From: Collybiopsis luxurians FD-317 M1
Taxonomy: Eukaryota; Basidiomycota; Agaricomycetes; Agaricales; Omphalotaceae
Direction: 5' to 3'
Assembly (NCBI GenBank): GCA_000827265.1
Contig: KN834817.1
Location: forward strand, 60,597-106,390
DNA length: 45,794 nucleotides
Shown: piece after piece, positions 21,781-33,503 of the stretch
Layout: each line of letters begins with the position of its first letter
Numbering within the stretch: position 1 is the first letter of the stretch
Made by a program: the position numbers and the translations under genes
Notes under the pieces: generated by a model
Seen by the model: only the letters and a program-made list of their open reading frames with translations
The model's database searches: none
What the model was told of the DNA's origin: nothing

Positions 21781-21935
21781 TGGAAGAGTTCAAGAGAGTC
21801 AGTGGCTGAGAGTTGCATGGGTACCTTTTCCAATCCTTGCAGGGTACTTGCGTATTGCAAAATCATATTGTTTGTCAGAAGATATACTCATCATACAGAT
21901 CTACATACTGCTTATTACAGTTGTTCAAGATTCAA
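21781..21935. repeat. Continuation of segmental duplication D1 right of the insertion
   Basis: Aligns with about 35042-35195 of D2 (aagag..ctgagagttg, then tttgtcagaagatatact..). It shows that 7947 and 21781 were adjacent before element 1 inserted. Confidence 0.75.
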
Positions 21936-22217
21936 CAAACTTGAAACAGTCCCAAATTCAAAGGTATCTACTGAGTCCAATGATGGTCAGATGTATTTGT
22001 ATGTACAGCGGCAGGGCCCGGCCAAGATCTCAACTGCCCAATTCAAAACTGTTCTGTCTAAAGACAAACACTACTACAATAGGAAGAACAACAATAATAA
22101 AAATAATAAATGGGAAAAAAAACACCAAAAACAAAAACAAAAAAGAAAAGAAGTTGTTTTTGCAACAGCATGTGCTATAACTGTACTGCATTGTGCTAGG
22201 GTTGTGTACTGCTAGGC
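21936..22217. other. Intergenic, with A-rich low-complexity tract
   Basis: No gene recognised. About 22078-22155 is an A-rich tract (aataataaaa.., caaaaacaaaaa..). Confidence 0.5.
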
Positions 22218-22501
22218 TAAGTCATGAACCCTGGGTTTGGGTCTGTCAAAATTCTGATCCTGGTCCAAGCTTTGGGGTTTAGTCAGGGTTTAGTCAGGGT
22301 CAAAGTTAGGGTTGACCCAAGCTGTAACTTATTTTCCGAGCTTGAAGGCACAATGAGAGCAAAATTTGTTATACACAAGCAAATTATTATCAACAACACA
22401 TTATTTGTTGACCCTTGAGCTGGGACAGGTTGGGTCGATAGCTGGGACAGTGACAAAGTGTGACATTTTGCCTTCGAAGGCATCTCCTGATCCATGACTT
22501 A
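22218..22501. mobile_element. Possible small mariner-type MITE
   Basis: Short inverted ends AGTCATGaAcC and its partner AGTCATGgAtC (read inward from the right) are each flanked by TA, the target duplication of Tc1/mariner elements. The interior has no ORF and includes a 10-bp tandem TTTAGTCAGG. The right part (about 22430-22480) shares an AAATGTCAyACTTTGTCAC block in opposite orientation with about 35940-35970. Only about 11 bp of inverted repeat supports this. Confidence 0.3.
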
Positions 22502-22849
22502 GAAGGTGTTCAAGGTGGTACAGAATAGAAGTATGGTAAATTGGTCATTGAGGAATTACCCAGTATGATTTAGTATCCTATCCTATTCCTAATAAACAAC
22601 ACTTGGGTGAGTGCTGAACTTTCTCCCAGCTCCAAGTATTCAAGAACCCAGAAATAACAAAGAAAGAAAAAAACAACAAACTACAACTGCAGATAGACAT
22701 CACAGTCAGACATAGCATACCCGCCACAAGGATGAAAGTAGAATGGGGTGGGACTTGATACTTACATCTTTGACCACTAACTTCAGCACAATTGAATATT
22801 GTAGTAACTTTGTATCACAAGCCCTTGACTTGCTTGTACATATGAAGAT
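22502..22849. other. Intergenic, downstream of NLR-B
   Basis: Nothing recognisable; A-rich in parts (22655-22685). Confidence 0.4.
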
Positions 22850-23010
22850 TCCCATCAAAGTATAGCTTCTTACACATAAAGCCACCATGAGCATTGACAT
22901 CAGTGCAATTTTTAAATGAAATTTTAGAGCTAATTTTTCCTCGGATACAGCATCTAATAGCTACAGCTCTAAAACCCACTTCAGTCTTAAATAACAGATT
23001 TACAATGGTC
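22850..23010 (-). pseudogene. Eroded ankyrin tail beyond the NLR-B stop
   Basis: In another minus-strand frame the DNA after the NLR-B stop reads NGNETIVNLLFK and then CTDVNAHGGFMCKKLYFDGN, both recognisable as decayed ankyrin units. The array was once longer, and the present stop (TGA 23011-23013) arose by a frameshift into the WK-stop end. Confidence 0.6.
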
Positions 23011-26000
23011 TCATTTCCATTGGGTCAATGTGGCATCAGCGCCATGCTTGAGTAGAATATTAATCATGGCCTGATTTCCATTGGTTATAGCAGCTTGAAA
23101 GGCATTACGATATTTGCCACCCTGAGCATTGATATCAGCACCTTTTTCCAGTAGAAGATTAACAATAGCCTTGTCTTGGTTGACAACAGCAGCCTGAAGA
23201 GCATTCCCATACTGACCTGCCTGAGCATTAACATTGGCTCCTTTCTCCAGTAAAAGGTTCACAACGGCGTGATTTCTAATAGCTATAGCAGTCAGAAGGG
23301 CATTACCATATGGGCCACCCTGGGTATTGATATCAGCACCATGCTTAAGTAGAATATCAATCAAGGCTTCATTTCCACTGGCTACCACAGCTTGAAGGGC
23401 ATTGCCATATTTCCCTCCCTGAGCATTGACATCAGCTCCTTTTGCAAGTAAAAGATTAACAATAGCCTGGTCTTTTTTGACAACTGCAGCCTGAAGAGCA
23501 TTGCCATAATGACCTCCCTGAGCATTAACTTTGATTCCTTTCTTAAGTAAAAGATGAACAATAGCTTTGTCTTTTTTGACAACAGCAGCTTGAAGAGCAT
23601 CACCATATTGACCTCCCTGAGCATTAACATTTGTTCCTTTCTCAAGTAAATGACCTACAATGGTTTTATTCCTAATAGCTATTGCAGTTAGAAGGGCATT
23701 GCCATATGGGTCACCCTGAGAATTGGGGTCAGCTCCTTTCTCAAGAAGAAGTTTGACTATGGCATCATGTCCAGTTGCAATAGCAGCCAAAAGGGCATTG
23801 ACACCTTGAACACCCTGAGAATCGGGGTCAGCCCCTTTCTCAAGTAAATATCCAACTACAGCTTCATTTCCAGTTGCTATAGCAGTCAATAGGGCATTAC
23901 CATATTCACCACCCTGAGAATTGGGATTAACTCCTTTTTCAAGTAAAAGTTTCACTATGCCTTCTTGTCCAGTTGATATAGCGGCCAAAAGAGCATTGCC
24001 ATATTCACCACCCTGAGAATTGGGGTCAGCTCCATTCTCAAGTAAAAGTTGCACCGTGGCTCCATATCCAGTTGCTATAGCAGCCAAAAGGGCATTACCA
24101 TATTCACCACCCTGAGAATTTGGATCAGCTCCCTTCTCAAGTAAAAGCTTCACTATGCCTTCATTTTTCCTGGCTATAGCAGCCAAAAGGAGATTCCTGT
24201 ATGTTCCTCCCTGGGTTGTGGGATCAGCCCCTTTCCTGAGCAGGAGCTTTACTATGGCTTCATCTTCACTAGCTATAGCAGCCAAAAGAAGATTTCTATA
24301 TGGTCCTCTCTGAGTAGTGGGGTCAGCTCCTTTCTCAAGTAAAAGTTTTACTATGGCTGTGTGTCCATTTGCTATAGCATCCAAAAGGGCATTGCCATAT
24401 TTACCCTGAAAATAGGAGTCAGTCCCTTTCTCAAGTAAACACTGCACTACGGCTGCATCTCCTGTAGCTGCAGCAGCCAAAAGAGTATTGCCATATTCCT
24501 CATCCAAAGAATTGGGGTCAGCTCCTTTCTCAAGTAAAAGTTTTACTATAGATACATGTCTATTTGCCATAGCATCCAAAAGGGCATCGCCATATTGACC
24601 ACCCTGAAAATAGGGGTCAGCCCCTTTCTCAAGTAAATGCTGCACTATGGCTGCATCTCCTGTAGCTACAGCAGCCAAAAGAGTATTGCCATATTCCTCA
24701 TCCAAAGAATTGGGGTCAGCTCCTTTCTCAAGTAAAGTTTTCACAATAGCTTCATGTCTATTTATTACAGCATCCAAAAGGACATTGTCACATTCACCAC
24801 CCTGAGAATTGGGGTCAGCTCCTTTTTCAAGTAACAGTTGCACTATGGTTGCATGTCCAGTTGTTACAGCAGCTGAAAGGGCATTGCCATATTCACCACC
24901 CTGAGAATTGGGGTTAGCTCCTTTGTCCAGTAAAACTTTCACTATAGCTGCATGTCCAATTGCTATAGCAGCTAAAATGGCATTGTCATATTTACCACCC
25001 TGAAAATTGGGGTCAGCCCCTTTCTCAAGTAAACATCTAACTACAGCTTCATTTCCAGTTGCTATAGCAGCCAATAGGGCATTACCATATTCACCACCCT
25101 GAGAATTGGGATCAGCTCCTTTTTCAAGTAAAAGTTTCACTATGACTTCTTGTCCAGTTGATATAGCAGCCAAAAGAGCATTGCCATATTCACCACCCTG
25201 AGAATTGGGGTCGGCTCCATCCTCAAGTAAAAGTTGCACCGTGGCTCCATGTCCAGTTGCTATAGCAGCCAAAAGGGCATTTTCCAGAAGAAGATTCACT
25301 ATAATGTCATTTTGCTTGGCCACAGCATCTGAAAGAACATGGCTGCCTTGTGCATTGGGATCAGCTCCGTGTGCAAGTAGAGACTTTACCATAGCTTTAT
25401 TTTCCTTAGCTACGGCAGCAGAAAGGACATTGCCATAACGGCCACCCCTTGAATTTGAATCAGCCCCTTTTTCAAGTAAAGCATTTACTATAGCATCATT
25501 CCCTTTAGTTACTGCAGCCAACAGAACATTGCCATATGGGCCATCCAAAGTATTAGGATCAGCCCCATTCTGGAGCAAATGATTTACCATCATCTCATTT
25601 TGATTGACTATGGCAACCGAAATTGCGCTGCCATGACGGTCACTCTGAGCATTGACATCTGCTTTATTTTTAAGTAAAAGATCCACTATAGCCTCATTTC
25701 CTTTTGATACAGCGGCTCGAAGGGCATTGCCATAAATGCCACCCCAGGCCTGGATATCAGCTCCATTTTGAAGTAAGATATTTGCCATGGCCTCATTTCC
25801 CTCAGCTACAGCAGCCTGAAGGGCATTGCCATAATACCCACCTTGAGCATTAATATCAGCACCACAACTGAGTAACTTAGGGACAATATCTGTATGCCCA
25901 TGTATTACTGCAGCATAGAGTGTTCCCCTCAAATCACCTACTTGGCCAGAATTGAGTAAATGATGACATGCTGTTAGCAAACCTTCCCATATAAGATAGA

Positions 26001-27898
26001 ACATTGGGTCTATATTTTCCCATCCATCCCAGTTCCCCCTGACCCAAACAGTCTTTCTATACACTTGAACCCACTGCTGAAAGGATGGTTTTCCACTTGT
26101 AGCAAATTCCACTATGTTATGATGGAGGACACTCTGATCATCATTCTCTTCAACAAATTTCGCATGTCTTAGCCAGTATGTCATGGCATAATCTCTCAAG
26201 GGATAGTCCTTTATTACCAACCCAGTTCTTTCCTTATCCATGACTTGTATAATATGTATGAGATATATTATGCATATTTGGGCCATTTTCTCGTGTGCCA
26301 ATAGTTCATTAATGGCCAACAATCCAACTGTGTGAGATGAATTGTACTTGGTAATTAAGAATTCCTTCACAGATGCATGTGCCAGTTCCACATTTGAATA
26401 TATGTCAACTGCCACCAGAGTAGAATCAAGAATCGCATGGATTTGAGCATTCATTCCATTGACCTTTTCCACACAGCTATTCTTCAGATTTATTGTCAGA
26501 ATTTCTGCAATCATTCGGACAGTTAGAGGCCGAAATGAATATAGAAGCCATAAGAGAATATGATGTGCATATTCTTTAGTTCTTCTCTTGAAAATCCGCT
26601 CTATTGCTTGATGATAAGTTTGCTCCAGGTCTGCAGGCAGATCTGCCAAAGCTTCACGGACAGCACCAGGTATTCCTCCACAATCCTCAAGTGCTCTCAG
26701 CTGACAGTCCATCCAGCGGAACCTGTGCTCATATGAGATAATAGATTTATGAAGTACCAAAATTTAATACTTACTGTCCCTGGGCTTTCTCCTTCAAGGT
26801 GTTCATGACCTCAACTCTCAAACCTCCTTCAAAATCATATTTTTGTGTTTTTTCCTCAAGGTATATTGCCATATCGTTATCAAACCCTGCTTCCCAACTA
26901 TTCAATGAAATTGTAAGGCATTCTCCCAAGAAAATTCCCCCTGGAGTGTTGCGACTTGTAAAAAGAATACAGAACCGCTTAGGCAGATTTTGGAGCCATT
27001 CCAAGACCTCTGAAGGTTCACCACATTCATCCATGGCATCCAGTACAATATAGCCTCCTCGAATAGTCTCGAAAATTTCATTCAATGCCATGACCAAGTC
27101 TTTTACAGGAGGTGAAGATCCAATGAGGCGTTGGCTACTGCATTTGTCAAACAATTGTTTTAATGCAGGATGAATGCCTATTCCATCATTGCCAACCCAA
27201 AGCAAAAGAGATAGCAGGAAGCCCCGAAATGTGGACTTTTGGCCTGTATTATCACGTGTATCAAAATAGTGATACCAGACATTTTGGGGAGCACCCTGCT
27301 CAAGGTCTCGGATGATTACAGTCCTGTCGCTAGGTCACTTTCAATAATTTCAACATTAAATTACCCACTTACGATAAAATTGTCTTTCCTGATCCGGCTT
27401 TAACTGTTTGTCAGCAACAACTCATTATGCTGTGCACATTTACTGCTACCTTTACCCTGAATCCAAAGTATATTTGGACCTTGCTTCCACTTGAGATATT
27501 GAGGATGGGTGAGAATCCATCGACAAGTGCCCTCAGTTCTCTCGTCATCTGCATTACAAAAGTTTATGGTGCAATCCGGAGCATCTAGCCATTTCTGAAT
27601 CTCTTCTTTTACATGTTTTGCTGTCCAAAGCGCAAATCCCCTGAGTGCATACTACAATGAATGAAATTGTATAACTTACAAACAACAATGAATGTTCCAC
27701 CTTGTATGGTAAAATGGGAAGCATTAGAGAACATGCTGTATACCGGTCTCGAATCAGATCTAGTCTCAGCATCGGACAACTTCTTACGTTCCACCTGTGA
27801 TCATTGTCATTTCTGCGTTTCTGTAGGGTAGTGCACAATTAATAAAATGTAAGGGTTTGCACATCATAAACATACCGCATGAGCTGTAAATCACTCAT
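23011..27898 (-). CDS. NLR-B: intact NACHT-ankyrin NLR-type protein (about 1522 aa)
   Basis: Seven exons by inference: 27876-27898, 27788-27820, 27680-27735, 27450-27620, 27373-27397, 26775-27323 and 23011-26722. Introns are 49-59 nt and the coding sum is 4569 nt with no internal stop. N-terminus MSDLQLMR.. then MFSNASHFTIQGGTF, P-loop GKAGSGKT (split by intron 27398-27449), Walker B YIVLDAMDEC, FTSRN, FRWMDCQL, winged-helix-like region, then about 29 ankyrin repeats of 33 residues with consensus LLLEKGADPNSQGGEYGNALLAAIAT. Units near the middle show block duplication: two adjacent two-unit blocks, and a three-unit block repeated 11 units later. Units 6-7 are shortened. Such proteins act in fungi as cytosolic recognition receptors, with repeats as the likely ligand surface. 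It is the only NLR here that could be functional. Confidence 0.9.
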
Positions 27899-27950
27899 AA
27901 TAAGAGGATCGTCGAAGTGACAGTACAAGCTCGCCAGTCGTTATATACAG
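27899..27950 (-). promoter_or_regulatory. Core promoter of NLR-B
   Basis: Minus-strand TATATAAC at 27940-27947, 42 nt before ATG 27898, with GGCGAGC downstream of it, matching the arrangement of NLR-A. Confidence 0.5.
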
Positions 27951-28172
27951 CAATCGTTAAGACCCCGACCACTCTTAATGATTTCCTATAATCAGCTATC
28001 AAGCCGGTCGCTACCGCAGTCATAATGTTGAGTCTGGTGATCCCCAGTGATCATGAGTTTCTCGTTGAATATGAGTTCTTAGGAACCAGGTTCCGTCTTT
28101 TGCAAACAGTATCCATACCATTCTCTTATAGAATTGGTGAGATAGTAAATAATTTAACACGGGTCCGCTTTC
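27951..28172. other. Upstream region of NLR-B
   Basis: Retains patchy similarity to the NLR-A and NLR-C upstream DNA (ccggtcgc..cagtcat near 28000-28025), then unique sequence. No gene supported. Confidence 0.4.
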
Positions 28173-28179
28173 AGCGGGG
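28173..28179. repeat. Putative target duplication AGCGGGG (left)
   Basis: AGCGGGG directly abuts the left inverted repeat and recurs at 30466-30472 directly abutting the right one. Confidence 0.6.
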
Positions 28180-30465
28180 TAGCGTACTCGGGAGGGGCAA
28201 GGTTGATCTTTCATTTTTGATCACTCAAATATCCGATGTCCTCGGCGACTCGGCTTGTGCCGAGAATTATTTTTGTCAAACATTTGAGTTCAAAACTTGC
28301 AACATTAGACGTAGCTGTAATAATAGTGTCCATAGGCATATTTACTACTCAGACTATTCACCTATTAAACAGCTAGAGCAACGAGATAGAGAGTTGAGTA
28401 ATAATAAAGCATATTAATCTTCTGCAACTAATTCTTTCAAACTTAGCGATTTGCATTGATTTACACACTCGTGCCCCTCAATATAAGTTTTGATTCCCTC
28501 CATACCATGATCACCGGTTCCACTGTCTCTGCGTTTATGATGTGGGAACAAAATGCGAGCAATAAATGAATGGCTTACCCTTGGACTGTCTGAGACATGA
28601 GATAAAAAATAACATGCTTTGAGCCTACGGCAGTGCCTGCATACCTTATGAGAAGAAAGATATTAAGGGGAAAGAAACTCCTACTTTGAATATCTGCCAA
28701 TATGACACTCTCATGACTGTAGAGATAGACAAAATGAACAAATGCCGTTATAATATTTCCAACTTGACTGTGATTATGTGAAGGATGCTGATTGGTTGCA
28801 GATTATGAGTGCGAGTTTGACAGCATTCCTTGAGCAACCAAGCTACAAAATGATAGGTGTCCTCCCCATGATTGAATTCAGTACCCTGTGCATGAAGATC
28901 TTTGGATGTAAGAGCTGATGCTGGACAAGGGTCCTCACTGACTTGGATAATCTCAAGAGCAAGAAGGAAGTCAGTAATGCATATATCTGCAAGATTGAGC
29001 ATTAGTTTAGTAAGACAACAGTTATGGCAACTGCATTGAGCACCATTTCCAATGTCAACATTTCATTCAAGTGCAGTGTCTTTGAAGGACTCAAGAGAAT
29101 AGGAAGCTTAAGCAAGTCTAATGCCTTCTTTTTCCAACTTTGTTTGATTGGATGCAATGGAAACAGTATCTGGTCCATCTCCAATGTCAAAAAAGCGTTT
29201 TGCAACATATTGCTTGCCTCGGAAGTTGGTCTATCATCTCATATGAGCACATCTGTAATTGTATTTAGATATACTATGAGATACACACCTTATAAACCTT
29301 CTGAGTCTTTCCATGAGCAAATACTTTATCACCCTTGCTTCCAAACAGAATTTAGTCCACTTTGCCTCATTTGAGTGACCCAGGCCCACAAATTGCTGAA
29401 GAAGACCTGAATCATGCTCAACAAACATATGGTAGTATTTCAGAGCCTTGTTGACTGTGGGCTTGACATAGAGCACTTCTGGGAATGTAACAACAAACTG
29501 GTCTCGGAGAGTGTTACCTTTCTTTCAGAACTTAGATGCTGCCCCACCTCTCATGTTAGTCCATCCTCGCAAATCCAGCAACAATGTCGCATGTATGAAA
29601 ACTTCCAGGCCATTGCACTCTTGAAGCTGCACAGCTGTAACTTACAGGTGCGAAGAACAACAATAATACCAATGAAAACTCACTAGTTTGAATCACATCA
29701 CCAATGTCCTCCATGGAAAGCTCTTCCACAATATACACTCGGATGGAAACAGAGCAGTAAGAGATGGATTAAAGCATACGAGCAACATCCGGGGGTGCTT
29801 GAATAAAGTCCAATGCAGCACAAGCATCAGCAAGCTGTGAAGGGCTACTTGAAGTCGCTGTATTTACAATAAGGGCGCCATTTCGTGAATGAAAGAACCA
29901 ACACATACCAATTGTATGAGGATTACTGAACAAACCGAGCGATAACAAATCTGTTTCAGTATTTGATACTACCATTGCACTGCCCAAAGGCATATTTTCA
30001 ATATCAGCATTTAAAAAGCCAAAGGTATCATCTCAATGTGTCAATGAAAATTAGAGTTTGACAGTACGAAAGTTGATGGAGCGTGCACAATTTGTATATT
30101 GAGAATATTCTCAATATCAGGATACAAGATGCCGATGGTGTCGTCTACAGGTGTCAAAAGAACATTGAATTTATGATGGAAGAGCAGAGAGCATGTAAAC
30201 ATACTGTTTATACCATTCAAATCACCATCGCATAGCAGCAGATTACTCAGTAATTCACCTGGATCAGTTGTACTGAGCATGCTGTCCATCTTGTGCCAAT
30301 GAAGAGAAGGGAAAAAAAAAGAAGAAAAAGTTCAGGGCGACTCCCGCGGCACTGCCCATAAGGTACATCATCACGTGGGGGTGGGCAAGTAGCCATTAGT
30401 GAGTTGGCTAACAGGTCGGGGTCATTACCGACAAAAAATCAACCTTGCCCCTCCCGAGTGCGCTA
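28180..30465. mobile_element. TIR-bounded unit carrying an alpha-kinase pseudogene
   Basis: Terminal inverted repeats of 28 bp lie at 28180-28207 and 30438-30465 and differ at one base (T/C). Each reads inward from TAGCG[TC]ACTCGGG to GGGGCAAGGTTGAT. Direct repeats AGCGGGG (7 bp) flank them. A 7-8 bp target duplication and TAG/CAG-like ends would fit hAT-type or related DNA transposons, but no transposase is present. The 2286-bp interior is almost filled by the alpha-kinase relic. Confidence 0.65.
28414..30289 (-). pseudogene. Alpha-kinase (MHCK/EF2K-type) family pseudogene
   Basis: Minus-strand relic of a multi-exon gene. The N-terminal part starts MDSMLSTTDPGELL (exon 30214-30289, 69-nt intron, then DDTIGILYPDIENI, with a second similar exon DDTFGFLNADIENM). 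The middle reads ECNGLEVFIHATLLLDLRG. The catalytic part reads GKQYVAKRFFDIGDG near 29180-29219 (Lys is the expected ATP-binding residue), DICITDFLLALEI near 28950, ITAFVHFVYLYSHESVILAD near 28690-28755, and ends GDHGMEGIKTYIEGHEC..C near 28440-28515, the C-terminal HxCx3C zinc motif of alpha-kinases. In-frame stops occur after DVARML (29769), at ASKF-stop-KKGN and inside the kinase part, and several frame changes are needed. Fungal alpha-kinases phosphorylate Ser/Thr; this copy is dead. Confidence 0.8.
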
Positions 30466-30472
30466 AGCGGGG
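30466..30472. repeat. Putative target duplication AGCGGGG (right)
   Basis: Second copy of the 7-bp repeat flanking the TIR unit. Confidence 0.6.
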
Positions 30473-31877
30473 CGTCACGAGGGAGCAGCCACTTGATTCC
30501 CAACGGCTAAAGATTCAGCGTACGCAAACAGCCATCGTGTGGAGTTTATCACAGGAACGGCTTCATAGTTTATTGCTAAGTCGCAAAATTTGATGGAATT
30601 TGGGTATCCTTTCACTGGCTCAGTCCGTGTTGGCGGCATCAGCATTGTCATCGACTAAGCGTCGTCTTCGTCTCCAGCTCTGTCCACGCCGTCAAACACG
30701 CCAAACCCGTTCACGTCTCCATCCCCGCCATTTCTGTTCCGCTTCAAACCCTGCTATCTCCGTCTCTATTTCCGCCAATACTTACTCAAACCGCCCCATC
30801 GTCTCTCTCGCAAATTCGTACTACTTCCCTGCCCCACATCATCCATCATTTTCAACCATTGCCAGATGTGCTTTAGTGCTTTTGCAGCCACTTTTGCGGC
30901 TGCTATGATTCCGTAAGATGAGCCGTTCATGCCAAGCCAGCCGCAGCCGCCTAATTGTCGTGCTTCGGGTATGCGTCGCCCCTCGCCGGAACATCGATGT
31001 TTCTCTAGCATTCCGGAGAGAACTGGGTGGGATACGTATCGCGGCTGCGCTCCCTCGTAAGTCTTTCGGCGCATTGCTTTCGTTGTAAGCGGTAGCTATA
31101 TTGTCGTTGTTACCGTTGTCTGACAATGTCACAGTTCCCGCCGTCGTCATCTTCCATAGGCATATCCAAATATCCAAGACCGACTTAGGAATCATCCTTA
31201 GTGAATGTTCTGCAATAATTTTGCAATTGAAATCGCGTCAGATTTAGATGTGAGTCACATTTATCGTTTGGTAGCCGAACCAGTATTGACTCTTCTATCT
31301 CTTTATTACAAGCCAATCTATGTAGCGGGAATTTCGCCCCTCGCGATGGCTGATGCGCTGATGCCTTGCAATCGCGAAGAGGATGCACTCCGCTCCTTTC
31401 ATCAGGACCTCTACTTGACCTCCGAACTTGTCCGCGCGATAAGACGCGATATGTAATACGTTTTGAAACGAGGAAGGCCCATTTATCACGAGCGTAGTAT
31501 TCCCGGTACAGGGTTCTTTACTTCGCTCGGGGTGGTGTTTTCCTCGCCCAGCTTCAATTCCTTGACTCAACAGAATGATATTTTCGGCGGTCGACTTTGA
31601 CGGAGCCTAACAATCAATGTCTCGCTCGAGCTGTTCGGCGCGTCGTAGAAATCTATGAAAATGGACGAGGAGCAGGGGCGGGAGGTGAAGACTGGAATTT
31701 GATTTGAGGAGGCTCATTGGTGGATCGCGACTCTAAGGAAGTAGCACAATCAATGAAAGTTTTTGGTAAGAAAATGTATATCGTTAATTGAACGCTGCGA
31801 CACCAGGCTAGCTCCGATAAATAAAGTAACATAACATATGGCCATTTGGCCCCCGTCGGTCTAAACGAATGCATCAT
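30473..31877. other. CpG-rich stretch without recognisable gene
   Basis: Short open frames on both strands, none matching a known family and none with a clear start and splice pattern. Composition is CpG-rich like 3448-7947. Confidence 0.4.
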
Positions 31878-31889
31878 CCATAAGATAGA

Positions 31890-33503
31890 CGTGGTCCCTG
31901 AAATCAGAGAAAATCGGTCAGCGATGCATCTTGTCTTTAAATAACAACTGAAAAAGCCCACTTAACCCTCGGGTACTGAGCCTCATAACTCGATTTCAAC
32001 CTTCCATCCTCCCCCATCTCCTTAGCAATTACAATATTTCGAATCCACTCTTGCAATCGAGCTCGCGGAGGTTCGGACGCCGCTGGACAAGCTGCATGAT
32101 GGCGCTGTGCATTCGGTCACAAGAGTTACCCCCGGCATCATCGCCGTCGTCATTTTTGTGCCATTTCTGTTGTCTTTATGTCCGATAGAACTCCATATCC
32201 CTAGTCCTCAGAAGGTGTGCAATGCGGGGAAGGAGGTGAGGAAGTTGAGCCATGTTTCCTATAGACCTATGTTCAGATCAGTTGGTTGGTTTCGGAGCAC
32301 AAAATACCGAATCAAACTATACCCACAAGGTCAAACTGTCCACCCGCATGTATTCTAAATTGCCCTAACATCTCGCAATATCATTCAACTCATTCACCTC
32401 ATAGATACCCAACAGCTACAACCTCTTGAGATTGCTGAGGAACGCTGTGAGCTGCGTTAAGGTCTCTGATACATTGTAGCCGAATCTGAATGAGGATTAT
32501 TGGAGATATTCGAGGTTTTGGAGGGTGGGCCTAGAGAGGGTGAGGGCTCCATTTTTGCTTTCATTGACGCCTCCGTCGCTAACGGCGTCGGCCCTCGCAC
32601 AACCGCCCTCTACTCCCCGTCTATCCCTATACGCCCTCAACACGTCCCCACCGTCCAAGCCTTACAAATTTGTAAGGTTCCTCTTCATGACACCCTCTTG
32701 AGCTTGAAGGTGGTGCCGGGTTGGAGGAAGAGAGAGAGGCGGCGGAGGTGAGGGAGGACCAGGTCGGTGATGCCAATGTCCATAATTGCGAGCGGAAGAC
32801 TCCGTAGTAGAGTAGTGGGTTGATTAGTTTGCCTGGGAATCATGGAGTCGATGAATAAATCGACTAACCTCCAGCTAGATACGATCCTTCAATTTCTTGC
32901 GCAACGCTCTCTAAGCTCGAGACGTTCGGAAAAGATGAGACTGTCGATGATGACAGAGAATTTGCGGAAAGAGACGAGGCGTTCTAGGAAGCAGCTGTCC
33001 TTGAAAGGGAGTGATGACGAGTGTGCGGAGGGTCGTTTGAGTGGGGGGAGTTCTTAGAACTAAGGTGGCCGCGCATTAAACTGGATGAGAGAAAGGACGC
33101 ATGGTCAAATATGAGCTCTGCGTAGTTTGATGATCGGATAGTTCTACAGAACACTCCATCGTCCTAGATCCAGGATAAAATCCAATCCAAATCGGTATGA
33201 TTGATAAATGAATCGTAAAGCGAACAACTTCTTATCCAGAGACGAGAACACCAGGTAGGGTGCCCTTGCCAGCCTATCCAAGGATGTATTACTATTATTA
33301 CATTCAGTGAAAACAGTTTGCGCACTCACATACGCATCCTCCTCTCTAGCCGCATCCAGACTCAACACCCCGTTAATATTCAACTTCTCGACCCCGCCGA
33401 CATCTTTACCCGCAGGAACTGAAGGCAAAGAGAAAAAGTTCTGTGTTATTTGCTCTTTAGTTGGTTCTTTGAAGTTTCGTAGAGCGGTAGAGATTGTGAA
33501 CAT
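31890..33503 (-). pseudogene. Decayed gene in D2, counterpart of the D1 pseudogene
   Basis: Starts MFTISTALRNFKEPTKEQI at 33503, reads to AREEDAY and then a GTGAG donor near 33325; the same exon in D1 carries a stop after RNFK. Downstream minus-strand pieces DIGITDLVLPHLRRL (near 32790) and LPQLTAFLSNLKRL-type leucine-rich sequence (near 32440) follow in the same order as in D1. F-box/LRR membership is only a possibility. Confidence 0.3.

Noticed and set aside
22270..22320. Telomere-like TTTAGTCAGGGTTTAG repeats
   Set aside because: Only two 10-bp units that are not TTAGGG, inside ordinary intergenic DNA.
28025..28417. Plus-strand 130-residue frame upstream of NLR-B
   Set aside because: Spans the left end of the TIR unit and runs antisense to the alpha-kinase C-terminus; no family resemblance.
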